A stretch of 64,000 nt of DNA from an uncultured Candidatus Saccharibacteria bacterium (GCA_937936045.1 CALGXC010000004.1:558001-622000); one strand, 5' to 3'. Shown: positions 30,447 through 40,497, numbered from the stretch's first letter. A program made the numbers and translations. Notes: generated by a model not told the origin, from the sequence alone.

Positions 30447-32180
30447 ATGAATGATGCCAAAGAAGAAGTGCGGGCGCGACTGAACATCGAGGATGTGATT
30501 GGTGAGTATGTTCAGTTGAAGCGAGCAGGTCGCAACTTGAAGGGTTTAAGTCCGTTTACCGACGAGCGAACCCCGAGTTTTATGGTCAGTCCAGAAAAGC
30601 AGATTTGGCACGATTTTTCTTCTGGAAAAGGTGGCGATATTTTTACGTTTGTGATGATGGTGGAAGGAATGGATTTTCGTCAATCGCTGGAACATTTGGC
30701 TCGGAAGGCGGGCGTTGATCTGACTTTGTTTTCTAATGGCGACGGACGAACAGCCAAGCGTCGCGCCAGAGCCAGAGAAGCGCTGAAGCTGGCCGCCAAT
30801 TTTTATCAGCAGAATTTGGTAAAAAATTCATTAGCTCTGGATTATGTGGTTAAAAAACGGCGATTAAATCGTCAAACAATTGGTGATTTTTTGATTGGCT
30901 ATGCGCCGGAGAATGGCGACACGTTGACGAAAGCATTGGAAAAAAGAGGATTTTCTAGGCAGGAATTGGCGGACGCTGGCTTGTCGAATAGGTTTGGTGG
31001 CGATTTGTTTCGTGGGCGAATGATGGTGGCGTTGAGTGACGGCAATGGCGAAGTCGTGGGATTTACGGGCAGAATTATTCATGACGATCCGCGCGCGCCA
31101 AAATACTTGAACACGCCGCAAACGCTGTTGTTTGATAAATCGCGACATATTTTTGGTTTGCATCAAGCCAAGGAAGCGATTCGAAAAAGCGATGTGGCGG
31201 TGATTGTTGAGGGCAATTTGGACGTAATTAGCAGTCATCAAGCGGGCGTCAAAAACGTAGTTGCGACCTCTGGAACGGCGATGACGACGCAACATTTGAA
31301 GTCGCTTAGTCGATTGGCGGGGCGGATTCGCTTGGCGTTTGATGGCGATCGAGCGGGAGTTAACGCGACGGAGCGGGCAATCAATTTGGCACAGGAAGTT
31401 GGCGTGGAGTTGGAAGTGGTGAGTTTGCCTGATGATGTCAAAGATCCAGACGAATTGATCCAAAAAGATCCAGCGCTTTGGCAAGCGGCGATTGACCAAT
31501 CTCAGCCAGCGGTGGATTGGGTGATTGCTAGATATGCGGAAATGGAGAATTTGAAGTCGGCGGAAGGCAAGCGGCGATTTTCGACCATTGCACTGAAGAT
31601 TGTCCGAGGCTTGAAAGATCCGGTGGAACAAGAGCATTATTTGTCGGTGATTTCTGAAAAAACTGGCGCGTCAATTACCGCACTGAAGGCGAAATTGTCG
31701 AATGAAAAAGTCGCTGAACATCAATTGAAAAAGGCAAAAATTGAGAAAGAAAAACCAACTCCAGTTCAGGATGAAACTGAGGATATGCTGGCGGGGTTGA
31801 CGGCGAGTGAAAAATCCGTGCGACGTTGGCTGGCGGCGGTTTCTGGAGAAATGCTGGATAATGACAACGCGCGGCAGTTGATTGGCTATTTGCGAAAGAA
31901 TCCAGACGCGGATTTGGGTGAAATTCCTCTGGACTTGCAAAAAATCGAACAGTATGTGAAAATAGTACAGTTGAAAAGTGAAAGTCGTTACGCCAATTGG
32001 GAGCAAAAAAGCTTGGACGAAGAAATGGCTCGGCTAGTCAGACAGATAACAATCAAACATCGCGAAAACAAAAAGAATCAACTATTAACACAGCTTAGGG
32101 AGGCCGAGGCGTCGGGCGATGAGGTTTTGTCTCAGAATTTGCGCCAGAGCTTAAATAATCTGATTAAGGAGAAAATGTGA
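30447..32180 (+). CDS. dnaG: DNA primase with a zinc domain that has lost its ligands
   Basis: Makes RNA primers for replication. 577 aa. The N-terminal domain keeps the overall zinc-domain pattern ([31 protein letters not shown]), but the four ligands normally Cys-His-Cys-Cys read S35, T38, D56 and S59. The catalytic TOPRIM core is intact: [28 protein letters not shown] (EGxxD) and AFDGDRAG (DxD). A C-terminal helicase-interacting region follows. The mRNA is probably leaderless and the gene overlaps rpoD (GTGA), forming the classic dnaG-rpoD operon without rpsU. Confidence 0.97.
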   Translation: MNDAKEEVRARLNIEDVIGEYVQLKRAGRNLKGLSPFTDERTPSFMVSPEKQIWHDFSSGKGGDIFTFVMMVEGMDFRQSLEHLARKAGVDLTLFSNGDGRTAKRRARAREALKLAANFYQQNLVKNSLALDYVVKKRRLNRQTIGDFLIGYAPENGDTLTKALEKRGFSRQELADAGLSNRFGGDLFRGRMMVALSDGNGEVVGFTGRIIHDDPRAPKYLNTPQTLLFDKSRHIFGLHQAKEAIRKSDVAVIVEGNLDVISSHQAGVKNVVATSGTAMTTQHLKSLSRLAGRIRLAFDGDRAGVNATERAINLAQEVGVELEVVSLPDDVKDPDELIQKDPALWQAAIDQSQPAVDWVIARYAEMENLKSAEGKRRFSTIALKIVRGLKDPVEQEHYLSVISEKTGASITALKAKLSNEKVAEHQLKKAKIEKEKPTPVQDETEDMLAGLTASEKSVRRWLAAVSGEMLDNDNARQLIGYLRKNPDADLGEIPLDLQKIEQYVKIVQLKSESRYANWEQKSLDEEMARLVRQITIKHRENKKNQLLTQLREAEASGDEVLSQNLRQSLNNLIKEKM

Positions 32181-33139
32181 GCGACGATATCACGACGAAG
32201 CCAGTAAACTTAAACGAAGATGATGATTTTGATCCAACACTTATAGACGAAGAAGAATCAGAAGATTTGGATTCGTTGACAACTGGGCAATATTTGGATG
32301 ATGTGTCGGACGACTCCGTTCGTTTATATCTGAGGGAAATTGGTAAAATTCCACTACTTAGTGCTGAAGAAGAAATGGACTTGGCGCGCCGAATTGTCGA
32401 AGGCGATAAGAAGGCTAAGGATAAGATGGCTGAGGCGAATATGCGTTTGGTGGTGTCAATTGCTAAGCGTTATTCTGGTCGGGGCTTGGACTTTTTGGAT
32501 CTGATTCAAGAGGGAAATACTGGGCTTTTGCGTGCGGTTGAAAAGTTTGATCCAGATAAGGGATTTAAGTTTTCGACTTATGCGACTTGGTGGATTCGTC
32601 AGGCGATTACGCGCGCGATTGCTGATCAGGCGCGAACGATTCGTATTCCGGTTCACATGGTGGAAACGATCAATAAACTGCTGCGTACTCAGCGACGAAT
32701 GACACAGGAATTGAACCGTGAGCCGACAATTGAGGAATTGTCTAAAGAGCTGGATATGGAACCAGAGAAAATTGAATATGTCATTAAGATTAAACAGGAC
32801 ATCTCTTCTTTGGACGCTGGCGTTGGTCGCGATGGTGAAGATGACGACTCTGTGTTGCAAGATTTTATCGTTGACGAAGATACGGTTTCACCAGAAGATT
32901 CTGCTTCAAATCAATTATTAAAAGAGCAAGTTCAGGAAATTCTATCAAGTTTGAGTGATCGTGAGCAAAAAATTGTTCGAATGCGTTTTGGTTTGGACAA
33001 TGGGAAAAATCACACTTTGGAAGAAGTTGGTCAGGAATTTGCGGTTACGCGTGAGCGAATCCGCCAGATTGAAGCTAAGGCACTAGCAAAACTTCGCAAG
33101 CACAAAGATGCGAAAAAACTTTACGAATATCTGGATTAG
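32177..33139 (+). CDS. rpoD: Primary sigma factor (sigma-70)
   Basis: Directs RNA polymerase to promoters. 320 aa, short because most of region 1.1 is only a 45-residue acidic stretch. Region 1.2 ([21 protein letters not shown]), region 2 ([25 protein letters not shown], then [17 protein letters not shown]), region 3 ([13 protein letters not shown]) and region 4 ([27 protein letters not shown]) are all canonical. This fits the TTGACA/TATAAT promoters seen in the window. GTG start behind AAGGAG. It abuts the convergent 33140 gene with no gap. Confidence 0.98.
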   Translation: MSDDITTKPVNLNEDDDFDPTLIDEEESEDLDSLTTGQYLDDVSDDSVRLYLREIGKIPLLSAEEEMDLARRIVEGDKKAKDKMAEANMRLVVSIAKRYSGRGLDFLDLIQEGNTGLLRAVEKFDPDKGFKFSTYATWWIRQAITRAIADQARTIRIPVHMVETINKLLRTQRRMTQELNREPTIEELSKELDMEPEKIEYVIKIKQDISSLDAGVGRDGEDDDSVLQDFIVDEDTVSPEDSASNQLLKEQVQEILSSLSDREQKIVRMRFGLDNGKNHTLEEVGQEFAVTRERIRQIEAKALAKLRKHKDAKKLYEYLD

Positions 33140-33733
33140 TTAACACTGTTCGGGCGATTTACAAAAATGGGCGTCGTGAGTTGCGGTGTCTATTTTTTGA
33201 TGTAATTGCTCGAGGCTGCCGTCGTTAATGATGAAATAATCAGCAATAGCAATTGGTCCACCTTTTTCCAGATTCTCGATTTCTGACCAGTCGCGCTGAT
33301 CAACTTCGTGCGGTTGCATTGGGCGCTCTATGCGTTTAGCCATTCGTTGATAACGGAGGTATTTTGGTGTAACAATAGCAATAACGACAACTTGTCCAGG
33401 GAATTCATGCTTAAGGAATTTATATTCACTCCAAGTGTATAATCCGTCCAAAACGATTTTATTTTGCCCGGCGTTTACTAAGTCGTGGATGTTTTTTATG
33501 ACGCGTTTGATTACGAAATCTTTGCCTTCGCGGCGACGAATTTCTTCGCGAAATTGTTGTTGATTGTCCCAAGTTTTTTCAATTCCAGCCTCGTCCATGG
33601 CTTTATAAATAACGCCACCGAAGTAAATTTTTGGAAATCCTTTTTCTGTCAAATATTCGACCGCCGAACTTTTGCCGCTACCGGCCAGACCGACAAGGGC
33701 GATAATTTTGCAGCTATGCTCGCTTGTACTCAT
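33140..33733 (-). CDS. P-loop kinase, dephospho-CoA kinase-like
   Basis: 197 aa with P-loop IALVGLAGSGKSSAVEYL, FGGVIYKAM, an IVLDGLYTWSEYKFLK strand after the Walker B position, and VTPKYLRYQRMAKRIERP, typical of the nucleotide/dephospho-CoA kinase group. The YFIINDGSLEQLHQKID ending matches CoaE-like proteins (ADxVI.N.G....L). Which molecule it phosphorylates is uncertain. TACAAT ends 7 nt before the ATG at 33733. Confidence 0.8.
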   Translation of the reverse strand: MSTSEHSCKIIALVGLAGSGKSSAVEYLTEKGFPKIYFGGVIYKAMDEAGIEKTWDNQQQFREEIRRREGKDFVIKRVIKNIHDLVNAGQNKIVLDGLYTWSEYKFLKHEFPGQVVVIAIVTPKYLRYQRMAKRIERPMQPHEVDQRDWSEIENLEKGGPIAIADYFIINDGSLEQLHQKIDTATHDAHFCKSPEQC

Positions 33734-33866
33734 GGGGATTATTGTAACAGCTCTTCAGCTGGGTGGCAAACAGGTGTGGCTGCCGGTTGGTTGTGTTGAT
33801 TCCTGCGAGTAGTTTGTTCTGGAACTCTTGACTTTGATATGAAACAGTCGGCCCCGGTTAGAATGG

Positions 33867-34496
33867 TTAATTTACCACGACGATCGCCAGCAGGGCATCC
33901 TGAGGGCTGAAGCCGGGTCGCAGTTTATAGCGGTCGCGCGTAGGTATCTTGTGCCGGGGATGGAGATACTCGATTTCTTCGTAACTCTCGCCGTCGAACA
34001 CCTGCCAGATATCAACAGGAGCGAGCGGTAGCTCATCGCACTTGGGTTTGTAAGTATGAAACGCCTGTAGCAGGGCGAAAATTTCCTCGCCGCTATAGTT
34101 GTCGCATCGTCGAGCATGCATGTCATAGGTTGGGTCAGCAGATTGCACCGTGAAGCTATCGCCTCCTCTGGCGACTATTTCCTTGATGAGTTGCTGGCGA
34201 TCGCTTACGCCAAAGTGTGCCGACTGGATACCGCGCAGCAGTATATTCCGACCCATAAAATGTTGGCGAATTGGTGCTTCAATTGTAGCGGCTATGGTAT
34301 CAAGCGGGCGGGGTGGGTTGGCATCGTAGCGATATGGATTTTCGGACGTGACGCTATATTCTGGGCAATCAACGTTAATGATGAGCGGTGTCACTTCGCG
34401 GTTGCGCTCTGGTGTAGATTCGGTGTTATCGCCACCACCGTCAAGCCGTTCCGGATCATAACCCGGATCGTATTCAAATGTCTTGCCTTCAAACAT
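33867..34496 (-). CDS. Unknown 209-aa protein
   Basis: Not recognised. It starts MFEGKTFEYDPGYDPERLDGG with a GGGGGG ribosome site and lies downstream of tandem TATAAT sequences near 34559-34572. A charged, Pro-rich N-terminus (residues 1-70) is followed by a mixed alpha/beta region with RQHFMGRNILLRGIQSAHF and DIWQVFDGESYEEIEYLHP. No signal peptide or membrane segment. Base composition looks richer in G+C than most neighbours. The coding nature rests on frame length, start signals and sensible composition. Its own frame and an overlapping plus-strand frame of 140 codons compete; the minus frame is longer and better supported. Confidence 0.6.
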   Translation of the reverse strand: MFEGKTFEYDPGYDPERLDGGGDNTESTPERNREVTPLIINVDCPEYSVTSENPYRYDANPPRPLDTIAATIEAPIRQHFMGRNILLRGIQSAHFGVSDRQQLIKEIVARGGDSFTVQSADPTYDMHARRCDNYSGEEIFALLQAFHTYKPKCDELPLAPVDIWQVFDGESYEEIEYLHPRHKIPTRDRYKLRPGFSPQDALLAIVVVN

Positions 34497-34724
34497 ACTT
34501 TTACCCCCCGTGATTTATCGGCCCGCACTGTCTTTTAGTAGCTCGCGCGATATCTTCATTATAGCATTATAATGTGGCCGGCTTGGGCTCTTTGCGATAC
34601 TGGTCAGTAGCATAATATGCTATCAGGGCGGACAAGGTGGGTGGCGGGTATGGTTGTGTCATGTACTAATTTTAACAATTTGTTGACATTCTTCCAAATA
34701 GAGAGTATGTTTGTGATAAGTATT
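34497..34724. promoter_or_regulatory. Divergent intergenic region with several promoter elements and a palindrome
   Basis: Two minus-strand TATAAT sequences near 34559-34572 serve the 33867 gene. A plus-strand TTGACA (34683-34688), 17-nt spacer and TATGTT (34706-34711) serve the 34725 gene. A palindrome TAGCATA-A-TATGCTA lies at 34608-34622. The ATG at 34617 seen in the open frame is not used. Confidence 0.55.
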
Positions 34725-35477
34725 ATGGAACCGCTTCATGTACATACTGAAGAGTTACCTCAGGATCCACTTTCTGATTTTAGTATCTGGCGCCGTTTAA
34801 TAGAATATCGTAAAGAAGTTCAATGGGGTAATATATTAAAACAAGTTGAGGAGCTAGAATCAAATTTTGATCGTAATAAAGCATGGAAAAGATTTGTTAA
34901 AGAACCTGTTGTTGATCAGTATGGTCAGGTATGGATGATTTGGGAGAATCCTGCCACTTCGTCATCTAATCCGAAAGATCAATATCAGATATATAAGATG
35001 CCATACGATAAAGATGAGTTTGATTATGTTTTTATAGATGATCTTTCTGTAGTTGATTTTGTGCCTACTTCTATTCCTATATTACAGGGATCGATTTATA
35101 AATTTTCTGTCGGATTTGATAATTTTGGTGAGGCAGAATTATTGCATATAATAACGAGCGATAAGACAGATATAAATAAGACAAGTGAATACTGTCACCT
35201 CTTCAATTACGAAAGGGAAAAGTGGGAGATTCATAGGCGTAGGATGGAACACGATAATGGCTCCTACGATTCTATGGAAGAACTTAGAGAAATCTATAAG
35301 AGATACGAGAAATGGCTGAAAAAACAGGGCAATGATTCTTTCAATGCTGAAAAAATATTTGGGGAGATTTATGATAATTATGGGAGAATACTACAAAAAC
35401 TTGCCGAAGCGTCAATAATCAACTCTCTTAATCAACTCTCTAACGACAGTCGCTTAAATGCTACAATAGAGTTATGA
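34725..35477 (+). CDS. Unknown 250-aa protein upstream of polA
   Basis: Start placed at the ATG at 34725 (MEPLHVHTEELPQDP), 13 nt after the -10; an earlier in-frame ATG runs through the promoter. The protein is soluble, acidic and aromatic-rich, with WRRLIEYRKEVQWGNI near the N-terminus, a central beta-rich part (QVWMIWENPATSSSNP, IYKFSVGFDNFGEAELLHI) and helical, charged C-terminal 80 residues. No family recognised. Its stop overlaps the polA start (ATGA), so polA is translated from this message too. Confidence 0.7.
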   Translation: MEPLHVHTEELPQDPLSDFSIWRRLIEYRKEVQWGNILKQVEELESNFDRNKAWKRFVKEPVVDQYGQVWMIWENPATSSSNPKDQYQIYKMPYDKDEFDYVFIDDLSVVDFVPTSIPILQGSIYKFSVGFDNFGEAELLHIITSDKTDINKTSEYCHLFNYEREKWEIHRRRMEHDNGSYDSMEELREIYKRYEKWLKKQGNDSFNAEKIFGEIYDNYGRILQKLAEASIINSLNQLSNDSRLNATIEL

Positions 35478-38011
35478 AGCGTCTAGTGGTTATTGATGGA
35501 AAGTCGGTGTTTTACCGAGGTTATTATGCTATGCCGGGATTGTCGATGGCTGACGGAACTCCAACTGGCGGAGTGTACGGATTTGTAAGTTTGGCAATTG
35601 AGCTGATTAAGAAATTGGAGCCGGATTACGTGGCGGTAGCTTGGGATAAACGAGGCACGAATATTCGCAAGCGGCGGGAATTATATCCAGAATATAAAGC
35701 TGGTCGCAAGCCAGCGCCAGATGACTTTTACCAGCAAATTCCGATTTTACACGAGTTGCTTGATGCGTTTGGTTGGCCGCTTTATGAAATTGATGATTAC
35801 GAGGCGGACGATATTATGGGCGCGTTTGCCAGGCAAGCGGAATCTCGCGGAATTGAAACGTGCTTGATAACGTCGGATTTGGACGCATTGCAATTGATAT
35901 CACCGATGACCAAAGTTTACGCTATGAAAAATGGCTTGAGAAATATCGAGGAATTCACGGCGGAATATTTTGAACAAAAATATGGAATTCGGACGGAACA
36001 ATTCTTAGATTTGAAAGCGCTGAAGGGCGATTCAAGTGATAATTTGCCAGGAGTGCCGGGAATTGGCGAAAAAACGGCGGTGAAATTATTGCAAGAATAT
36101 GAAACATTAGACGGAGTTTACAAGCATCTGGACGAGCAAAAAGGCGCTTTGCGAACGAAGTTGGAAGATGGTCGTGAGTCGGCATATTTGACCAAGCAAG
36201 TGGCGGAAATTTGGACGGACGCGCCGATTGAACTGGACTGGGATGTGGCGGATGTTAATAATTGCGATTTTGCGCGAGTAACGGAAATTCTGCAGAAGTT
36301 GGAGTTTAATTCACTGATTGGACGATTACCGCGAACGATGCAAGTGGCGGAAAATGAGAAAAAAGAAGAACCGAAGTTGGATATTCCACGAACTGAAAAA
36401 TTGCCCGACATGCCGATGTTTGAGGCGGAAAATATAATATATATCGATTCGTCGGAGCCTGATGTAATTTACATAAGCTCGAATCCTGAGTCAGCGTGGA
36501 CGGCGAAAATTGATGAAATTAGTCAATCTGTGTGGCAATTACTGGCGCAGGGAACTGTGGTCGCGGCGGACGTTAAGCAGTTGTATCATGCGCTGGATAA
36601 TCATGGCGTGGCGGTGCGTTTTCACGAAGTTTGGGATGTTGGGCAGGCGGCGTTTTTGATTGATCCACTGAAGCGTGATCGTAGTTTGAATGCACTTTCT
36701 GGTGATTTTTCTGACGACAATTCCGCGCCTTATCAATTGGCTCGCTTACATAAAATTTATCGTGAACAAAAAGTTTACATGTCGAACAATTCACAAATTG
36801 CACGCGTGGCTTACGAGTTTGATTTTCCGGTAATTTGGGCGCTATTCCAGATGGAAAAACGCGGTATGAAGTTGGACGACACGCTATTAAAACAGATGGG
36901 CGATGAGCTGGCGGCGGAAGTTGGTGAGCTTGAACAACAAATGTATTCCATGGCTGGATACGAGTTTAATGCGTCTAGTCCAGCGCAACTTTCTGAGGTT
37001 TTGTTTACTAAATTGCAATTATCAACTGCGGGCATAAAAAAGGGAAAAACTGGATATTCAACAGGTCAGAAAGAGCTGGATAAATTACGCGGACAACATC
37101 CGATTATCGAGTTGGTTGAGCGATATCGAGAATTGACCAAATTGATCAGCACATACATTGAGGCGTTACCAAAATTGATGGCGACTGATGGGCGAATTCA
37201 CACTACATTCAATCAGGACGTAACCAGCACGGGGCGACTGAGCAGCACGAACCCAAACTTGCAGAATATTCCAGTGCGGACGGAGCTAGGTAGAAAGATT
37301 CGTCAGGCATTCGTTCCGAGTGACGGCAAAGTTTTTGTCAGTGCGGATTATTCGCAATTTGAGCTGAGGCTGGCGGCTGTGTTGGCGGGCGACGAGAAGT
37401 TGATTGAAGACTTTAATAGCGATGTTGATATTCATGCAAAAACCGCGGCGGAAACGTATGGAATATCGATTGACGAAGTAAGCAAATCTCAGCGCCGAGC
37501 AGCAAAAGTGATCAATTTTGGTGTACTTTACGGAATGAGCCCGCACGGTTTGGCGGCGGCTACGGGAATGTCATTTACAGAGGCAAAAAAGTTTATTGAT
37601 CATTATTTTGAGGTGCGAAAACCGATTCGTCAGTACTTGGATAAAATTTTAACTCAAGCGCGGGAACAGGGATTTGTTGAAACGTATTTCGGCAGGCGAC
37701 GACCAACGCCTGATGTAAAATCGAGCAATTTTATGGTGCGATCTTCGGCGGAAAGAGCTGCGATGAATATGCCAATTCAAGGCACGGAAGCGGATTTGAT
37801 GAAATTGGCGATGATTCGGCTGGAGGATAAATTGTCGGGCTTGGCTGATGCGATTTTACAAGTTCACGATTCAATTTTGGTGGAATGCAGACCCGAAGAC
37901 GTCCAGAAAGTCAGCGAGATTATGAAAGCGGAAATGGAAGGCGTTTGTCCAGAATTGCCGATTAAATTGAAAGTAGATGTCGGTACGGGCGCAAATTGGG
38001 GTGAAGTATAG
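35474..38011 (+). CDS. polA: DNA polymerase I
   Basis: Replaces RNA primers and fills repair gaps. 845 aa: 5'-3' exonuclease/flap domain (residues 1-290, with EADDIMGAFARQ and LKGDSSDNLPGVPGIGEKTA), a degenerate 3'-5' domain (about 315-450) without the Asp-x-Glu motif, so no proofreading, and the polymerase domain. Motif A is SADYSQFELRLAA, motif B RRAAKVINFGVLYGMS. Motif C reads VHDSIL (H798, D799, S800) instead of the usual VHDE. Overlaps the unknown gene upstream by 4 nt. Confidence 0.97.
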   Translation: MKRLVVIDGKSVFYRGYYAMPGLSMADGTPTGGVYGFVSLAIELIKKLEPDYVAVAWDKRGTNIRKRRELYPEYKAGRKPAPDDFYQQIPILHELLDAFGWPLYEIDDYEADDIMGAFARQAESRGIETCLITSDLDALQLISPMTKVYAMKNGLRNIEEFTAEYFEQKYGIRTEQFLDLKALKGDSSDNLPGVPGIGEKTAVKLLQEYETLDGVYKHLDEQKGALRTKLEDGRESAYLTKQVAEIWTDAPIELDWDVADVNNCDFARVTEILQKLEFNSLIGRLPRTMQVAENEKKEEPKLDIPRTEKLPDMPMFEAENIIYIDSSEPDVIYISSNPESAWTAKIDEISQSVWQLLAQGTVVAADVKQLYHALDNHGVAVRFHEVWDVGQAAFLIDPLKRDRSLNALSGDFSDDNSAPYQLARLHKIYREQKVYMSNNSQIARVAYEFDFPVIWALFQMEKRGMKLDDTLLKQMGDELAAEVGELEQQMYSMAGYEFNASSPAQLSEVLFTKLQLSTAGIKKGKTGYSTGQKELDKLRGQHPIIELVERYRELTKLISTYIEALPKLMATDGRIHTTFNQDVTSTGRLSSTNPNLQNIPVRTELGRKIRQAFVPSDGKVFVSADYSQFELRLAAVLAGDEKLIEDFNSDVDIHAKTAAETYGISIDEVSKSQRRAAKVINFGVLYGMSPHGLAAATGMSFTEAKKFIDHYFEVRKPIRQYLDKILTQAREQGFVETYFGRRRPTPDVKSSNFMVRSSAERAAMNMPIQGTEADLMKLAMIRLEDKLSGLADAILQVHDSILVECRPEDVQKVSEIMKAEMEGVCPELPIKLKVDVGTGANWGEV

Positions 38012-38020
38012 AAAATATGG

Positions 38021-38026
38021 TATAAT
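38021..38026 (+). promoter_or_regulatory. -10 box of the 38033 gene
   Basis: TATAAT, 6 nt before the ATG at 38033. Confidence 0.55.
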
Positions 38027-38032
38027 TACGCC

Positions 38033-38680
38033 ATGAAATACACTCAACGACGAAATTCATTTTCTCGATTTGTACCAATTTTGCTGGTTATTGTTATCAC
38101 GGTCGTGGCGGTAGCAGCGGTTATTGCGATTGGTCGAGCATTATTTGGCAAAAATGATTCAGGTCAAACAACAGATCAGAATGTTAACATAGGGCAAGTT
38201 GCTTTGTTGTCGACGGACGTGGGAAGTGCGGTTCGATTGACAGTACGCGGACCAATTGTAGCGAATGAGAATTTTCGCTCATATAGCATCACTATTTCGC
38301 CAGAATCTCGCGAAATGACAACGTACGAGGGATATTTAGACAAGCCAATTGCGCAGAAAAGATTGGACAATAACAGTAAGGCTTATACGGAGTTGGTTTA
38401 TGCGCTTGATAAGCGAAAAATGATGGAAGGTACGCCGTTAACTGAGCAGCAAAACGATTTGCGAGGGATTTGTGCTAGCGGTAAAATTTACAAATTCGAA
38501 ACTTTGAAGGATAATTCCGTTGTGAAGAGTTTGTGGACGTCGGATTGTAGCGGCTCTAAGGGCTCGGCACAAGCTAACGTGAACGAGATTTTGGATATGT
38601 TTTTGAAACAAATTCCTGATGGCAAGAAAATGGCGGCTGGAATTGGCCTAAGTCAAGAAGAAGCTTTGTTTAAGCTGTAG
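38033..38680 (+). CDS. Membrane-anchored extracytoplasmic protein, unknown
   Basis: 215 aa with a basic start (MKYTQRRNSFSRF), a signal-anchor at about residues 13-36 and a 175-residue outer domain. That domain has a beta-rich part (AVRLTVRGPIVANENFRSYSITIS) and two cysteines (GICASG and SDCSGS) that could form a disulfide. Its mRNA is probably leaderless. Mutm follows after 10 nt, so the two may be linked in transcription, but no shared function is evident. Confidence 0.78.
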   Translation: MKYTQRRNSFSRFVPILLVIVITVVAVAAVIAIGRALFGKNDSGQTTDQNVNIGQVALLSTDVGSAVRLTVRGPIVANENFRSYSITISPESREMTTYEGYLDKPIAQKRLDNNSKAYTELVYALDKRKMMEGTPLTEQQNDLRGICASGKIYKFETLKDNSVVKSLWTSDCSGSKGSAQANVNEILDMFLKQIPDGKKMAAGIGLSQEEALFKL

Positions 38681-38690
38681 GACTTGCCGA

Positions 38691-39569
38691 ATGCCAGAAC
38701 TACCTGAAGTTGAGACAGTTCGTCGCGGTTTGGCGGATTTGCTACCAGGTCAGGCTGTTGTGCGAGCCACGGTATTTGATTCGCCAAAAAGCTTTCCGAA
38801 TTCGCCAATTGACGTTCAGCAATTTTTATATGGTGCGCATGTAACGGCGGTGCGGCGTCGCGCAAAAGTGCTGATGATTGATCTTGATACGCGTTATTCG
38901 CTGGTGATACATCTTAAGATGACTGGGCAATTGATTTTTCGTGGGGCTAATAGTTTTGCTGGCGGTCATCCGAATGATAGCTTGATTGGTGAATTGCCGG
39001 ATAAGTCGACGCGTGTGCAAATTGATTTTACGGATGGTTCGCATCTGTTTTTTAATGATCAGCGTAAGTTTGGCTGGATGAAATTGATGCCGACTGATGA
39101 GATAGAAAATTTGCCATTTATGCAGAAAGTTGGGCCGGAACCGCTCGATAAAAAAACCGAGGCGGGTGACTTTATTAAGCGAATTCGTCGTCGGCAAAAT
39201 TCGATGATAAAGCCAGCGTTTCTTGATCAGTCGGTGATCGCTGGAGTTGGTAATATTTATGCCGATGAAGCTCTGTGGGCTGCGAAAATTCACCCTCAGA
39301 CGCGTGTTAGGAATGTTAGTGATGACCAATTGGAAGATTTGTTTAACGAACTGCGTCAGATTTTACGATTGAGCATTGATCAGGGCGGCTCGACGGATAA
39401 AAATTATGTTGACGCTGAAGGCAGGAAGGGCAATTATCTGTCGTTTGCGCACGTATTTCGTCGGGAAGGTCAGCCGTGTCATCGACATCCTGATCAAGAG
39501 ATTGTAAAGATGAAGGTTTCTGGACGCGGTACGCATATTTGTCCAGTTTGCCAAGTGGAGGCGGAGTGA
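38691..39569 (+). CDS. mutM: Formamidopyrimidine-DNA glycosylase (Fpg)
   Basis: Removes 8-oxoguanine and formamidopyrimidines and nicks the abasic site. 292 aa, starting PELPEVETVRRGL with the catalytic Pro1-Glu2 exposed after Met removal. K57-type helix region (RAKVLMIDLD), the H2TH domain (DQSVIAGVGNIYADEALWAA) and a C-terminal zinc hairpin follow. The finger reads C-x2-H ... C-x2-C (QPCHRHPDQ, HICPVCQ), a Cys-to-His substitution at the second ligand. It overlaps holA by 4 nt (GTGA). Confidence 0.96.
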   Translation: MPELPEVETVRRGLADLLPGQAVVRATVFDSPKSFPNSPIDVQQFLYGAHVTAVRRRAKVLMIDLDTRYSLVIHLKMTGQLIFRGANSFAGGHPNDSLIGELPDKSTRVQIDFTDGSHLFFNDQRKFGWMKLMPTDEIENLPFMQKVGPEPLDKKTEAGDFIKRIRRRQNSMIKPAFLDQSVIAGVGNIYADEALWAAKIHPQTRVRNVSDDQLEDLFNELRQILRLSIDQGGSTDKNYVDAEGRKGNYLSFAHVFRREGQPCHRHPDQEIVKMKVSGRGTHICPVCQVEAE

Positions 39570-40480
39570 TTTATCTTTTTTGCGGCGAAAACGAATTTGA
39601 AAAACGGCGAGCGATTGCTAAGCTGATCGGCAACGAAAAAGTGGCGCGACATGATGGCGAAGATTTGACGTTGGCTGGAATGCAGGAAATAGCAATTGGG
39701 CAGACGCTGTTTATGAACTCGTCGGTGTATTTGATTTCAAGATTGAGCGAAAATTCTGAGATTTGGTCGCAGCTTCCAGATGTGAAGTTTGATGATGATA
39801 GGACGATTATTCTGGTGGAAGATAAAATTGATAAGCGAACGAAAACGTATAAGTGGCTGCAGAAAAATGCCAAAGTTCAGGAATTTTCACCGCTTAGTGA
39901 TCGTCAAAAACCGCAGCTTTTAAAGTGGTGTGTGGCGGAGGCGAAGGCTCATGGGTGTGAATTAACGAATCGTCAAGCAGAGATAATTGTTGATCGCTTG
40001 GGATTTGATCAGTTGCGACTGAGCAACTTTTTGGATCAATTGGCGCTGACGGAAAAAGTGACAGATGATTTAATTGACAACTTCATACCTCTGGCGAGGG
40101 CGGAAAATGTGTTTGATTTGTTTATTTCGGCATTGGCGGGTGATTATGATAAGGTTCACGACATAATTAGTTATTTGGAGTCGGAAAGTGGCGTTGATGG
40201 CGCTTACCAGACAATGGGATTGCTTGCCTCGCAGGCGACCAACTTGACGGCGTTGGTTTTGGCTGACGGCGACAGTAAGTTGGTGGCTGCGGATTTTTCA
40301 GCTAATCCGTATGTTTTACGAAAATTGGCATCTTCAGCAAAAGGTGTCGATAAGAAAAAACTGAAAAGGATAAATGACGCGCTACTTCGGGCGGACTTGC
40401 AAATGAAAACGACTTCTGTAAATCTGTGGCTGCTTGTGGAGGCGGCACTGGTTGGAATTGGAAAATATACCAAGGGATAG
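39566..40480 (+). CDS. holA: DNA polymerase III delta subunit
   Basis: Clamp-loader wrench that opens the beta clamp. The 304-aa form starts at the GTG at 39566, overlapping the mutM stop and preceded by GGAGG; this gives (M)IYLFCGENEFEKRRAIAKL, the usual HolA opening. The AAA-like N-terminal domain (TIILVEDKIDKRTKTYKWL) and the helical collar (AENVFDLFISALAGDYDKVHD, LRKLASSAKGVDKKKLKRIN) are visible. Sequence identity in this family is low, but the order of segments is typical. Confidence 0.88.
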   Translation: MIYLFCGENEFEKRRAIAKLIGNEKVARHDGEDLTLAGMQEIAIGQTLFMNSSVYLISRLSENSEIWSQLPDVKFDDDRTIILVEDKIDKRTKTYKWLQKNAKVQEFSPLSDRQKPQLLKWCVAEAKAHGCELTNRQAEIIVDRLGFDQLRLSNFLDQLALTEKVTDDLIDNFIPLARAENVFDLFISALAGDYDKVHDIISYLESESGVDGAYQTMGLLASQATNLTALVLADGDSKLVAADFSANPYVLRKLASSAKGVDKKKLKRINDALLRADLQMKTTSVNLWLLVEAALVGIGKYTKG

Positions 40481-40497
40481 GGAAGTTGCTGGGTCTT

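Noticed and set aside
30864..31637. 257-codon minus-strand frame inside dnaG
   Set aside because: His/Arg/Gln-rich shadow of a clear dnaG reading frame.
33734..33866. Possible small gene or RNA in the 133-nt gap
   Set aside because: Apart from the -10 of the 33733 gene I see no frame with start signals and no terminator or structured RNA.
34116..34538. 140-codon plus-strand frame over the 33867 gene
   Set aside because: Atypical composition (Cys/Trp/His-rich), no start signals, shorter than the minus-strand frame.
34608..34622. Palindrome TAGCATAATATGCTA as a terminator
   Set aside because: A+T-rich, no T-run and between divergent genes; kept only as a possible operator.
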